Assembly (NCBI GenBank): GCA_900550525.1
Contig: URSN01000102.1
Span: forward strand, 1-6,729
Reading direction: 5' to 3'
Origin: an uncultured Eubacteriales bacterium
GTDB lineage: Bacteria; Bacillota; Clostridia; Christensenellales; CAG-138
DNA: 6,729 bases
The notes beneath the pieces were generated by a model, which searched no databases, was not told where the DNA came from, and was given only the letters and a program-made list of their open reading frames with translations. Position numbers and translations under genes: made by a program. Positions 1 through 5,869 of this stretch are shown piece by piece (within the stretch, counting starts at the first letter, position 1; each line of letters begins with the position of its first letter).

Positions 1-1
1 A

Positions 2-586
2 GCGGGCGAAGCCTTCACCCAAAGCCCGCTGACGACCGATCAGGGTACGCTGCAAACCCTGCTGGGACGCCTGCGCAGCGGCGTGGGGGATGACGGCACG
101 GCCATCGGCAACGGACTGGCGACGGCAATCAACCGCCTGCGCGAGAGCGATGCCAAGTCGAAAGTCATCATCCTGCTGCCCGACGGCGAGAACACCCAGG
201 GCCAGCTCGCGCCGAAGCCCGCCGCCGAGCTCGCCAAGGCGCAGGGCATCCGCGTCTACACGCTCGGCGAGGGCGCGGAGGGCATGGCCCCCTATCCGGC
301 CATCGACATGTTCGGCAACCTGACGTTCGTCAACCAGAAGGTCGAGATCGACGAAAAGGTACTGAAGGCGAGCTCCGACATGACCGGCGGCCGCTACTTC
401 CGGGCCACGGACAAGGAGAAGCTGAAGGCCGGCTACGACGAGATCAACCAGCTCGAAAAGAGCAAGGTCGAAATATCGCAATACACCACCTACACCGAGG
501 AGTACCTCCGCTGGGCAGCGGCGGCTCTGGCCCTGCTGCTCGTGGAATTTCTGTTGCGTACCCTCTGGTTAAAATCCCTGCCGTAA
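2..586 (+). CDS. batA: BatA-like VWA-domain membrane protein, 5' truncated
   Basis: This is the C-terminal 194 residues of a von Willebrand factor A protein; the reading frame is open to the left edge, so the GTG at 83 is an internal valine and not the start. The visible part has the DGTAIGNGL stretch, whose Thr (bases 98-100) fits the third MIDAS position. It is followed by the IILLPDGEN strand and loop, where family members usually have TDG. A stretch beginning APYPAIDMFG leads into KVEIDEKVLKASSDMTGGRYFRAT (split: KVEIDEKVLK, then MTGGRYFRAT), which is typical of Bacteroidota BatA. A hydrophobic segment near the C-terminus (about bases 515-570) would anchor the protein in the inner membrane. 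BatA proteins occur in the bat operon (aerotolerance or envelope stress; exact role unsettled). The stop overlaps the next start as TAATG. It does not belong with the ribosomal genes that follow. Confidence 0.88.
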   Translation, partial: AGEAFTQSPLTTDQGTLQTLLGRLRSGVGDDGTAIGNGLATAINRLRESDAKSKVIILLPDGENTQGQLAPKPAAELAKAQGIRVYTLGEGAEGMAPYPAIDMFGNLTFVNQKVEIDEKVLKASSDMTGGRYFRATDKEKLKAGYDEINQLEKSKVEISQYTTYTEEYLRWAAAALALLLVEFLLRTLWLKSLP

Positions 587-738
587 TGTTCAGATTCGCA
601 TATCCCGAATACCTCTGGCTGCTGTGGCTCCTCCCGTTGCTCGTCGCCGTATGGACGGCCGCCGGACAGCTCGCACGCCGGCGCCTCAGCCGTTTCGGCC
701 GGCTCGAAACCATCCGTCCGCTCATGCCCGCCGCGTCT
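586..738 (+). pseudogene. batB: BatB N-terminal fragment, cut at a chimeric join
   Basis: The start codon shares one base with the BatA stop (TAATG), the usual coupling in bat operons. The first 50 or so residues begin MFRFAYPEYLWLLWLLPLLV, a membrane segment, followed by a basic stretch, RRRLSRFG and then IRPLMPAAS. This matches the start of Bacteroidota BatB, a VWA-domain membrane protein of about 330 residues. After about base 735 the same frame becomes arginine-rich and stops at 828, with no second membrane segment or VWA domain, while another frame takes up adenylate kinase. I therefore end the gene at the join, so the 3' limit is approximate. It is probably an intact gene in its own genome and only broken here by assembly. 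Confidence 0.8.
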
Positions 739-745
739 ACGAGGC
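725..745. other. Probable assembly-chimera junction
   Basis: BatB similarity in the 586 frame fades after the PLMPAAS residues (about 721-738). Adenylate kinase similarity in a different frame begins at VYEAPTQPL (735 onward). In adenylate kinases a Leu normally sits two residues before this Val, but here an Arg does, so adk homology starts no earlier than about 732. Both genes are cut by the same short interval, and their families come from different phyla. The likely overlap is a short GC-rich microhomology around CCCGCCGCGTC. The exact base cannot be fixed from sequence alone. Confidence 0.8.
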
Positions 746-863
746 GCCGACGCAGCCGCTGTTCGATTACTATGCCGCGCGCGGCCTGCGCGGGACCGTC
801 AACGGCGACGAGAGCATCGAGCGCGTGACGGAAGCCATCGCGCAGGCGGTCGAGCGCACATGA
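735..863 (+). pseudogene. adk: Adenylate kinase, C-terminal fragment (5' part missing)
   Basis: About 42 residues are present, beginning VYEAPTQPLFDYYAARG and ending in AIAQAVERT. This corresponds to the last helices of adenylate kinase, the enzyme that interconverts ATP, AMP and ADP (compare the TQPLLDFYSEKG segment of the Bacillus protein). The P-loop, AMP-binding region and LID domain are absent because the upstream sequence belongs to another organism. Its place just before map is where adk normally lies in the Bacillota spc/alpha cluster (secY-adk-map-infA). The stop overlaps the map start as ATGA, implying translational coupling. It is called a fragment because no start codon for this frame can belong to adk in the window. 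Confidence 0.82.
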
Positions 864-1639
864 GCGCACAGGCAGCCGCCATCACCGTCAAGACCGCCGC
901 AGAGATCGAGCTGATGGACGCGGCCGGGCGCGTGGTGGAGGAGACGCTGCGCCTGCTCAGGGAGCTGGCCAGGCCCGGCGTGACCACCGCCGAACTCGAC
1001 CGCGAGGCGGAGCGGTTCATCAGAAGCCGCGGGGCGATGCCCTCGTTCCTGCACTACCACGGCTATCCGAGGAGCATCTGCACCTCCGTTAACGAACAGG
1101 TGGTGCACGGCATCCCGGGGCAGTACCGCCTCAGGGACGGCGACATCCTCTCGGTGGACGTGGGGGCGCAGCGCAACGGCTTCCACGGCGACGCGGCGCG
1201 CACCTACTGCATCGGCAGCGTGCCGGAGACGGTGCGCGCGCTCGTGCGCGTCACGCGCGAGTGCTTCTTTGAGGGCCTGCGCCATGCGCGCGCCGGCATG
1301 CGCATCGGGGATATTTCCGCCGCGGTGCAGGCGCACGCCGAGGCGCACGGGTACGGCGTCGTGCGCGAGATGATCGGCCACGGCATCGGCCGCGACATGC
1401 ACGAGCCGCCGGACGTGCCCAACTACGGCCGCGCCGGCCACGGGCCGCGCCTCATGCCGGGCATGACCATCGCCATCGAGCCGATGATCAACCTCGGCAC
1501 GGCGCGCATCCTGCAAAAGGCGGACGGATGGACGACCGTAGCGGCGGATGGCAAGCCCTCCGCGCACTACGAGAACACCGTCGCCATTACGGACGGGGAG
1601 CCGCGCCTGCTCACGCTGCACGGGGAGGACATCCTATGA
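860..1639 (+). CDS. map: Type I methionine aminopeptidase
   Basis: This 259-residue cytosolic metalloprotease removes the initiator Met from nascent proteins. It is a compact type I enzyme with no N-terminal extension. The five metal ligands are all visible: D100 (in SVDVG), D111 (HGDAAR), H174 (MIGHGIG), E207 (AIEPM) and E238 (HYENTV). They keep the spacing of the E. coli enzyme (D97, D108, H171, E204, E235) with a constant offset of three. The substrate-pocket histidines are H83 (VVHGIP) and H181 (DMHEPP). The start is set by the ATGA overlap with the adk stop and by the normal length; the upstream ribosome binding site is weak, so expression probably depends on coupling. It lies between adk and the KOW gene, as in many Clostridia. 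Confidence 0.96.
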   Translation: MSAQAAAITVKTAAEIELMDAAGRVVEETLRLLRELARPGVTTAELDREAERFIRSRGAMPSFLHYHGYPRSICTSVNEQVVHGIPGQYRLRDGDILSVDVGAQRNGFHGDAARTYCIGSVPETVRALVRVTRECFFEGLRHARAGMRIGDISAAVQAHAEAHGYGVVREMIGHGIGRDMHEPPDVPNYGRAGHGPRLMPGMTIAIEPMINLGTARILQKADGWTTVAADGKPSAHYENTVAITDGEPRLLTLHGEDIL

Positions 1640-1926
1640 CGCAGCAGGCGGCGCTTGGCCGGGTGGCCATCTCCCGTGCGGGCAGGGACCGCGGGCGCGC
1701 GTTCCTGATCGTCGGCGTCGCGGACGAGGCGCATGTGCTCCTTGCCGACGGCGCGACGCGCAGGCTCGCCCGACCGAAGAAGAAGAAGCTCATGCACCTG
1801 CGCATCGAACCGGCGCGCGCCGATGAGATCGCAAAGCGGCTGGAAAGCGGGGCGGCGCTGCTGGACGCGGATATCCGCAAGGCGCTTTCCGCGCTCGGCT
1901 ACGACAGAGAAGAACAGGAGGGATAG
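1636..1926 (+). CDS. KOW-domain RNA-binding protein (L14e/L6e/L27e-like)
   Basis: The product is 96 residues. Residues about 7-40 form a KOW-like strand-turn-strand unit ([20 protein letters not shown], with the conserved Gly and a short hydrophobic strand after it), followed by [14 protein letters not shown] and a run of four lysines at 48-51. The C-terminal 35 residues are predicted mainly helical. Small KOW proteins between map and infA are a recurring feature of Clostridia and are annotated as RNA-binding proteins related to eukaryotic/archaeal L14e-type ribosomal proteins. Ribosome or rRNA binding is inferred from that family, from the basic patch and from operon context. The ATG overlaps the map stop (ATGA), and GGGGAGGA at 1622-1629 serves as its ribosome binding site. 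The precise function is not established. Confidence 0.85.
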   Translation: MTQQAALGRVAISRAGRDRGRAFLIVGVADEAHVLLADGATRRLARPKKKKLMHLRIEPARADEIAKRLESGAALLDADIRKALSALGYDREEQEG

Positions 1927-1927
1927 C

Positions 1928-2149
1928 TTGTCAAAGCAGGACGTCATCGAGGTGGAGGGCATCGTTTCCGAAGCGCATCCGAACGCCATGTTCGAGGTCA
2001 AGCTGCAGAACGGCCATAAGATACTGGCAACCATTTCGGGGAAGCTCAGGATGAACTTCATCCGCATCCTCCCCGGCGACAAGGTGACGGTGGAGCTGTC
2101 CCCGTATGATCTGACCCGCGGCCGCATCACGTGGCGCGGCAAGAATTGA
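1928..2149 (+). CDS. infA: Translation initiation factor IF-1 (TTG start)
   Basis: The product is 73 residues, the normal IF-1 length, and forms a single S1-like OB fold that binds the 30S A site during initiation. Hallmark stretches are the N-terminal [12 protein letters not shown], then [20 protein letters not shown], then [20 protein letters not shown], and finally RITWRGKN. No ATG or GTG lies at the expected position. The TTG at 1928-1930 sits one base after the KOW stop and 6 nt after an AGGAGG at 1916-1921, and gives the canonical N-terminus, so I take it as the start. TTG starts on infA may limit its translation relative to neighbours. The gene is followed by a 23-nt gap and rpmJ. Confidence 0.95.
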   Translation: MSKQDVIEVEGIVSEAHPNAMFEVKLQNGHKILATISGKLRMNFIRILPGDKVTVELSPYDLTRGRITWRGKN

Positions 2150-2172
2150 GAGAACAGGAAAGGAGCAGGACC

Positions 2173-2286
2173 ATGAAAGTCAGACCGTCGGTGAAACCGA
2201 TTTGCGAGAAGTGCAAGATCATCAAGCGCAAGGGGCGCATCATGATCATCTGCGAGAACCCCAAGCACAAGCAGAAGCAGGGCTGA
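2173..2286 (+). CDS. rpmJ: 50S ribosomal protein L36
   Basis: A 37-codon gene encodes a protein starting [20 protein letters not shown] and ending in KHKQKQG. L36 is the smallest large-subunit protein and binds 23S rRNA near the L7/L12 stalk base. The zinc-ribbon ligands C11, C14, C27 and H32 are all present, so this is the zinc-binding (C+) form. The length matches the family exactly. AGGAG at 2161-2165 lies 7 nt before the ATG. Its place between infA and rpsM is the standard one. An untranslated interval of 106 nt separates it from rpsM. Confidence 0.97.
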   Translation: MKVRPSVKPICEKCKIIKRKGRIMIICENPKHKQKQG

Positions 2287-2303
2287 ACGGAAGCGAAGGC
2301 GAT

Positions 2304-2344
2304 CTGCCGGAGCGGCTGGCGCCCAAGCGGCGCATTTCCGGCGG
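2304..2344 (+). promoter_or_regulatory. Possible stem-loop in the rpmJ-rpsM intergenic leader
   Basis: In the 106-nt gap before rpsM, CTGCCGGA (2304-2311) can pair with TCCGGCGG (2337-2344), giving an 8-bp stem with one G-T pair around a 25-nt loop. In E. coli the alpha operon is repressed by S4 binding a structured leader just before rpsM. The same position is structured here, but I see no sequence match to that pseudoknot. It could equally be an RNA-processing site or chance pairing in GC-rich DNA. Confidence 0.3.
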
Positions 2345-2392
2345 AATGAAATAGAGTGAACCCGAAAATTTGACGGAGGTAGAGGAAACGAT

Positions 2393-2761
2393 ATGGCACG
2401 TATTGCTGGCGTAGATCTTCCAAGAGATAAGCGCATCGAGATCGGCCTGACCTATATCTATGGGATCGGCCGCAGGACCGCCGCGAACATTCTTGCAGCG
2501 ACCGGCGTCGATCCGGATATCCGCGTGCGCGACCTGGACGAGAACGATGTCAACAAGCTCAGAGAGTATATCGACCACAATGTGAAGGTGGAGGGCGATC
2601 TTCGCCGCGAAGTCTCCATGAATATCAAGCGGCTGATCGAGAACGGCTGCTACCGCGGCGTGCGCCACCGCAAGGGCCTGCCGGTCCGCGGCCAGAGCAC
2701 CAAGCAGAACGCCAGGACGCGCAAGGGGCCCAAGCGCACCCAGAGCGGCAAGAGAAAGTAA
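2393..2761 (+). CDS. rpsM: 30S ribosomal protein S13
   Basis: This 122-residue protein of the small-subunit head contacts 16S rRNA, tRNA in the P site and the B1 intersubunit bridges. It starts [20 protein letters not shown], has the helix-hairpin-helix motif around [12 protein letters not shown] (about residues 24-35), the [15 protein letters not shown] block, and the basic tail [14 protein letters not shown]. The length is typical. The start is supported by the conserved N-terminus; GGAGGT lies at 2375-2380, rather far from the ATG, with AGAGGA at 2381-2386 at a closer distance. It is the first gene of the alpha-operon block S13-S11-S4-alpha-L17. Confidence 0.98.
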   Translation: MARIAGVDLPRDKRIEIGLTYIYGIGRRTAANILAATGVDPDIRVRDLDENDVNKLREYIDHNVKVEGDLRREVSMNIKRLIENGCYRGVRHRKGLPVRGQSTKQNARTRKGPKRTQSGKRK

Positions 2762-2775
2762 GGAGGCAGTGAGCA

Positions 2776-3177
2776 ATGGCTAAGGCAAAGATCAAAAAGA
2801 CGGCCACGCGCAAGCGCCGTGAAAAGAAGAACATCGAGCGCGGCGCGGCGCACATCCGCTCCTCCTTCAACAACACGCTCGTGACCATCACCGACCTGCA
2901 GGGCAACGCGATCTCCTGGTCGTCGGCCGGGTCGCTGGGCTTCCGCGGCAGCAAGAAGTCCACGCCGTTTGCGTCGCAGATGGCGGCGGAGACGGCCGCG
3001 CGCGCAGCGATGGAGCATGGCCTGCGCACCGTGGAGGTCTATGTGAAGGGGCCGGGGTCCGGCCGCGAGGCGGCCATCCGCGCGCTTCAGACGGCGGGGC
3101 TCGAGGTCAACATGATCAAGGACGTGCCCCCCATCCCGCACACCGGGTGCCGTCCGCCCAAGCGCAGAAGAGTGTAA
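2776..3177 (+). CDS. rpsK: 30S ribosomal protein S11
   Basis: This 133-residue protein of the 30S platform lines the mRNA exit region together with S7 and S18. The basic N-terminus (residues 1-22) is followed by the characteristic [72 protein letters not shown] and the C-terminal [16 protein letters not shown]. The length is slightly above the family norm because of the lysine-rich N-terminus. The ribosome binding site AAGGAGG (2760-2766) overlaps the rpsM stop codon and lies 9 nt before the ATG. Confidence 0.98.
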   Translation: MAKAKIKKTATRKRREKKNIERGAAHIRSSFNNTLVTITDLQGNAISWSSAGSLGFRGSKKSTPFASQMAAETAARAAMEHGLRTVEVYVKGPGSGREAAIRALQTAGLEVNMIKDVPPIPHTGCRPPKRRRV

Positions 3178-3191
3178 GGAGGCGATCAGCA

Positions 3192-3818
3192 ATGGCAAGA
3201 TATACAGGTTCCGTTTGCAGGCAGTGCCGCCGCGAGGGCGCCAAGCTCTTCCTCAAGGGCGACCGCTGCTATTCCGATAAGTGCGCCCTCACCAAGCGCC
3301 ACACCCCGCCGGGCATGCACGGCCAGGGCCGCCGCAAGCAGTCCGAATACGGCATCCAGCTGCGCGAGAAGCAGAAGGTGCGCCGCGCGTACGGCGTATT
3401 GGAATCGCAGTTTCGGAAATACTATGAAGTGGCTTCGAACATGCGCGGCGTCACGGGCGACAACATGCTCATGCTCCTCGAGTGCCGGCTGGACAACGTG
3501 GCCTACCGCCTGAACTTTGGCGATTCGCGCCCGATGGCGCGCCAGTTCGTCACGCACGGGCACATCCGCGTCAACGGCAGGAAGGTGGACATCGCGTCCT
3601 ACCAGGTCAAGGTCGGCGACGTGATCAGCGTGCGAGACAAGAGCGGCGACGTCGAGTGCTTCAAGTCCCTCAAGGAACAGGGCGCCAGCCGCACCGTGCC
3701 CAAGTGGCTCGAGCTGGACGCCGAGAAGCTCACCGGCAAGGTCGTGGCCCTGCCGCAGCGCGACGATATCGACTTGACGATCGAAGAGCATCTCATCGTT
3801 GAGTACTACTCCAGGTAA
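3192..3818 (+). CDS. rpsD: 30S ribosomal protein S4, zinc-binding form
   Basis: The product is 208 residues and is a primary 16S rRNA binder that nucleates assembly of the 30S body. The frame is open further upstream to 3147, but the ATG at 3192 is chosen because it gives the conserved start [16 protein letters not shown] and has AAGGAGG at 3176-3182, overlapping the rpsK stop, 9 nt ahead. Cysteines 9, 12, 26 and 31 form the zinc site seen in the C+ type of S4. The S4 RNA-binding domain runs from about residue 97 ([18 protein letters not shown]) to 155 ([17 protein letters not shown]). In E. coli S4 is also the translational repressor of this operon; whether that holds here is unknown. Confidence 0.97.
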   Translation: MARYTGSVCRQCRREGAKLFLKGDRCYSDKCALTKRHTPPGMHGQGRRKQSEYGIQLREKQKVRRAYGVLESQFRKYYEVASNMRGVTGDNMLMLLECRLDNVAYRLNFGDSRPMARQFVTHGHIRVNGRKVDIASYQVKVGDVISVRDKSGDVECFKSLKEQGASRTVPKWLELDAEKLTGKVVALPQRDDIDLTIEEHLIVEYYSR

Positions 3819-3866
3819 TCGGCCGTGAGGCTTGTTCCGGGCAAAAACGACTAAGGAGGGTATGAC

Positions 3867-4808
3867 ATGATCGAGATCGAAAGACCCAAGCTCGAATGTG
3901 TGGAAATGACGGATCGCTACGGCAAGTTTGTCGTCGAGCCGTTGGAGCGCGGATTCGGTACGACCCTCGGCAATTCCATGCGCCGCGTGCTGCTTTCCAG
4001 CCTGCCCGGCGTGGCGGTCACCTCCGTGCGCATCGATGGCGTGCTGCATGAGTTCTCGACCATCGAGGGCGTCAAGGAGGACGTGACGGAGATCGTCCTC
4101 AACCTCAAGGCGCTTTGCTGCCGGCTGCACTGCGACGGCCCGAAGAAGATCGTCATCGATGCGGCGGGCGAGTGCGAGGTGACGGCGGGCGACATCCTGC
4201 CCGATTCCGACGTGGAGGTCATCAACCCCGACCTGCACATCGCCACGCTCGACGAGGGCGCCAAGCTGCATATGGAGATGACGCTCGAGCATGGCCGCGG
4301 CTATGTGACCGTGGAGCGCAACAAGCGCCCCGATATGCCCATCGGTGAGATCGCCATCGACTCCATCTTCACGCCGATCACCAAGGTGAACTTCACCGTG
4401 GAGAACACGCGCGTGGGCCAGATCACGGACTTTGACAAGCTCACGCTCGAGATCTGGACGGACGAGAGCATCAAGCCGGACGAGGCGGCCAGCCTCGCGG
4501 CCAAGATCCTCACCGAGCACCTGATGCTGTTCATCAACCTGACCGATCATGTGCAGGGCGTGGAGATCCTCGTCGAGAAGGAGGAGAGCAAGAAGGAGAA
4601 GATCCTCGAGATGAACATCGAGGACCTCGACCTCTCCGTCCGCTCCTACAACTGCCTCAAGCGCGCCGGCATCAACACCGTGGAGGAGCTGGTGCAGCGC
4701 GATGAGGAGGAGATGATGAAGGTGCGCAACCTCGGGCGCAAGTCCCTGGAGGAAGTGCAGCAGAAACTGAACGCGCTGGGGCTGTCGCTTCGCGCGAGTG
4801 ATGAATAA
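3867..4808 (+). CDS. rpoA: DNA-directed RNA polymerase alpha subunit
   Basis: The product is 313 residues, the usual length. Residues 1 to about 230 form the N-terminal domain that dimerises and scaffolds beta and beta'. It carries the conserved [20 protein letters not shown] helix and [15 protein letters not shown] charged linker rich in Glu and Lys (about 231-245) leads to the C-terminal domain, which contacts UP-element DNA and activators. This contains [19 protein letters not shown] and [15 protein letters not shown]259 corresponds to the DNA-binding R265 of the E. coli protein. The start follows AAGGAGG (3853-3859) by 7 nt. A 48-nt gap with no obvious structure separates it from rpsD. 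An unusual Cys pair lies in [10 protein letters not shown]. Confidence 0.98.
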   Translation: MIEIERPKLECVEMTDRYGKFVVEPLERGFGTTLGNSMRRVLLSSLPGVAVTSVRIDGVLHEFSTIEGVKEDVTEIVLNLKALCCRLHCDGPKKIVIDAAGECEVTAGDILPDSDVEVINPDLHIATLDEGAKLHMEMTLEHGRGYVTVERNKRPDMPIGEIAIDSIFTPITKVNFTVENTRVGQITDFDKLTLEIWTDESIKPDEAASLAAKILTEHLMLFINLTDHVQGVEILVEKEESKKEKILEMNIEDLDLSVRSYNCLKRAGINTVEELVQRDEEEMMKVRNLGRKSLEEVQQKLNALGLSLRASDE

Positions 4809-4823
4809 GGAGGAACCAAGGAC

Positions 4824-5330
4824 ATGGCAAACCGCAAGCTCGGCAGGGCCTCTGACCAGCGCGTCGCAATGCTGCGCAACCTCACTACGGCGCTCCTGTG
4901 GAACGGCAAGATCGTCACCACCGAAGCGCGCGCCAAGGAGGTTCGCTCCATCGCCGAAAAGCTGATCACGCTGGCCGTGAAGGAATACAGCAACAGCGAG
5001 ACCGTTGAAAAGGAGACCCGCAACGAGAAGTCGCAGATCGTCAAGGTCGAAAAGACCGTTGACAAGCCGTCCAAGCTGCACGCGCGCCGCATGATCATGG
5101 CGTATCTGTACGACGTGCCCGAGCCCAAGCAGAAGGGCGAGAGCAAGCCGGACTACCGCGAGCGCACGGCGGATCGCGCGCACCCGGTCGTGGAGAAGCT
5201 CTTCCGCGACATCGCGCCCAAGTACGACAAGCGCAACAGCGAGGTCGGCCGCGGCGGCTACACCCGCCTGTACAAGCTCGGGCCCCGCAGGGGCGACGCG
5301 GCCAACCTGGTCGTGCTCGAGCTGGTCTGA
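4824..5330 (+). CDS. rplQ: 50S ribosomal protein L17, enlarged
   Basis: L17 binds 23S rRNA near the tunnel exit on the large subunit. The N-terminal block ([20 protein letters not shown], then [20 protein letters not shown]) and the C-terminal block ([20 protein letters not shown], then VLELV) are standard. At 168 residues it is about 45-55 residues longer than common L17 proteins (roughly 112-127). The extra sequence is split into two inserts: about residues 55-81 (rich in Glu and Lys) and about 99-120 (containing [20 protein letters not shown]). Between them [15 protein letters not shown] matches the usual core helix. Some Clostridia are known to have long L17 forms, so this is probably lineage-specific. 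The ribosome binding site AAGGAGG (4807-4813) overlaps the rpoA stop. It is the last gene before a strong terminator. Confidence 0.95.
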   Translation: MANRKLGRASDQRVAMLRNLTTALLWNGKIVTTEARAKEVRSIAEKLITLAVKEYSNSETVEKETRNEKSQIVKVEKTVDKPSKLHARRMIMAYLYDVPEPKQKGESKPDYRERTADRAHPVVEKLFRDIAPKYDKRNSEVGRGGYTRLYKLGPRRGDAANLVVLELV

Positions 5331-5353
5331 CGCGCAGACACAAACGGGACAGC

Positions 5354-5392
5354 GGCAGACGTGCGCGCGTGCGCGCCCGTCTGCCTTTTTCT
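5354..5392 (+). terminator. Intrinsic terminator after rplQ
   Basis: GGCAGACG (5354-5361) pairs perfectly with CGTCTGCC (5378-5385), with an extra GC-rich inner stem. The hairpin is followed at once by TTTTTCTTT. It lies 23 nt after the rplQ stop and should end the ribosomal operon transcript. Confidence 0.92.
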
Positions 5393-5459
5393 TTCCCGCG
5401 GCCGCCGGGGCATAGGACCGCGCCCGGCTGCGCAGGATAGGCGCGGAGGTGAAGCGGAC

Positions 5460-5621
5460 ATGAAGCGCAAGCGGAACGCGCGCCGGGGGAGGACGCCGGC
5501 GCAGGCGTACGCCACGAACCTGCTGCTGTCCAGGGAGCGCAGCGGGCAGGGCGGCGTCGGGACGATGGACCCTTCCGTCATCGCCGACGCCAAGGCCCGC
5601 GTGGACGAAAACGAGAAATGA
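5460..5621 (+). CDS. Hypothetical small basic protein, 53 residues
   Basis: I do not recognise this protein. It starts MKRKRNARRGRTPAQAYATN and ends TMDPSVIADAKARVDENEK. The N-terminal ~12 residues are very basic, the middle is short and polar with LLLSRERSGQGG, and the C-terminal third looks like one acidic/amphipathic helix. There is no signal peptide, membrane segment or cysteine. It is judged real because GGAGGTGA (5445-5452) sits 7 nt before the ATG and the third codon positions are almost all G or C, as in neighbouring genes. It lies after the rplQ terminator without an obvious promoter, so it may depend on readthrough or on a promoter I cannot see. The stop is followed within 2 nt by a stem-loop. 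Nucleic-acid binding would fit the basic N-terminus but is only a guess. Confidence 0.62.
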   Translation: MKRKRNARRGRTPAQAYATNLLLSRERSGQGGVGTMDPSVIADAKARVDENEK

Positions 5622-5622
5622 C

Positions 5623-5648
5623 CGCCCCGCGCCGGATGCGGCGGGGCG
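5623..5648. repeat. Stem-loop containing copy 1 of a 26-nt direct repeat
   Basis: CGCCCCGC (5623-5630) pairs with GCGGGGCG (5641-5648) around a 10-nt loop, directly after the stop of the small gene. The 26-nt repeat unit itself covers 5626-5651 and is identical to 5717-5742. No T-run follows, so it is not a standard intrinsic terminator, but it could protect an mRNA 3' end or slow polymerase. Confidence 0.7.
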
Positions 5649-5710
5649 CCCGCAGGGAGGTGCGCAGCCCGGCACACGGACGCCGATCAGGCGCGCCCGG
5701 CTTTGCGCCG

Positions 5711-5742
5711 GCCCCGCCCGCGCCGGATGCGGCGGGGCGCCC
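5711..5742. repeat. Stem-loop containing copy 2 of the 26-nt direct repeat
   Basis: The 26-nt unit (5717-5742, core CGCCGGATGCGGCGGGGCG) is identical to copy 1, 91 nt upstream. GCCCCGC (5711-5717) pairs with GCGGGGC (5732-5738). The left arm of the stem lies partly outside the identical unit but still pairs, so the hairpin, as well as the sequence, is shared between the copies. Confidence 0.7.
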
Positions 5743-5760
5743 ATCCCGCACAGAACGTTC

Positions 5761-5800
5761 CCTCCCGCCGTCCATGCGGCGGGAGGATTTATTTCTCCTT
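5761..5800 (+). terminator. Probable intrinsic terminator, third hairpin of the array
   Basis: CCTCCCGCCG (5761-5770) pairs perfectly over 10 bp with CGGCGGGAGG (5777-5786) around a 6-nt loop. It is followed by the T-rich ATTTATTTCTCCTT. The right arm (ATGCGGCGGGAGG) resembles that of the two upstream repeat hairpins (GATGCGGCGGGG), suggesting a related origin. It would end transcripts from the small gene just before the tRNA promoter. Confidence 0.75.
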
Positions 5801-5827
5801 GCCTGACCGTTCGAAGCGTGGTATAAT
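5799..5827 (+). promoter_or_regulatory. Sigma-70-type promoter for tRNA-Arg
   Basis: A perfect TATAAT at 5822-5827 is preceded by the extended -10 motif TGG, and by TTGCCT (5799-5804; 4 of 6 matches to TTGACA) at a 17-bp spacing. Transcription would start near 5834, giving a leader of about 36 nt before the tRNA. The -35 box overlaps the tail of the preceding terminator. Confidence 0.82.
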
Positions 5828-5837
5828 GATGCAGCGC

Positions 5838-5864
5838 CCAGCGAAGGCGGCGCGCCTGCGCTGG
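5838..5864 (+). other. Stem-loop in the tRNA-Arg 5' leader
   Basis: CCAGCG (5838-5843) pairs with CGCTGG (5859-5864), and, after one mismatch, AGGC (5845-5848) pairs with GCCT (5854-5857). This makes a 10-bp interrupted hairpin between the transcription start and the mature tRNA 5' end. It may affect RNase P access or be chance in GC-rich DNA. Confidence 0.45.
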
Positions 5865-5869
5865 CCTGT

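Noticed and set aside
83..88. GTG as the start of the BatA gene
   Set aside because: The frame is open to the left edge and residues before it (AGEAFTQSPLTTDQG) fit the VWA domain, so the GTG is internal.
739..828. Continuation of the batB frame past the join
   Set aside because: It would give a BatB with an arginine-rich tail lacking the VWA domain; the same bases encode adenylate kinase in another frame.
770..1621. Minus-strand open frame of 283 codons opposite map
   Set aside because: It is a low-complexity shadow of map, which has all catalytic residues on the + strand.
3147..3191. Upstream start for rpsD at 3147
   Set aside because: It would overlap the end of rpsK and add 15 residues absent from the family; the ATG at 3192 has AAGGAGG and the conserved N-terminus.
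5623..5742. CRISPR array suggested by the 26-nt direct repeats
   Set aside because: Only two copies with a 65-nt gap, GC-rich self-complementary units, and no cas genes.
5753..5760. GAACGTTC palindrome resembling a LexA-type box
   Set aside because: It is too short and not next to a promoter; it fits chance.
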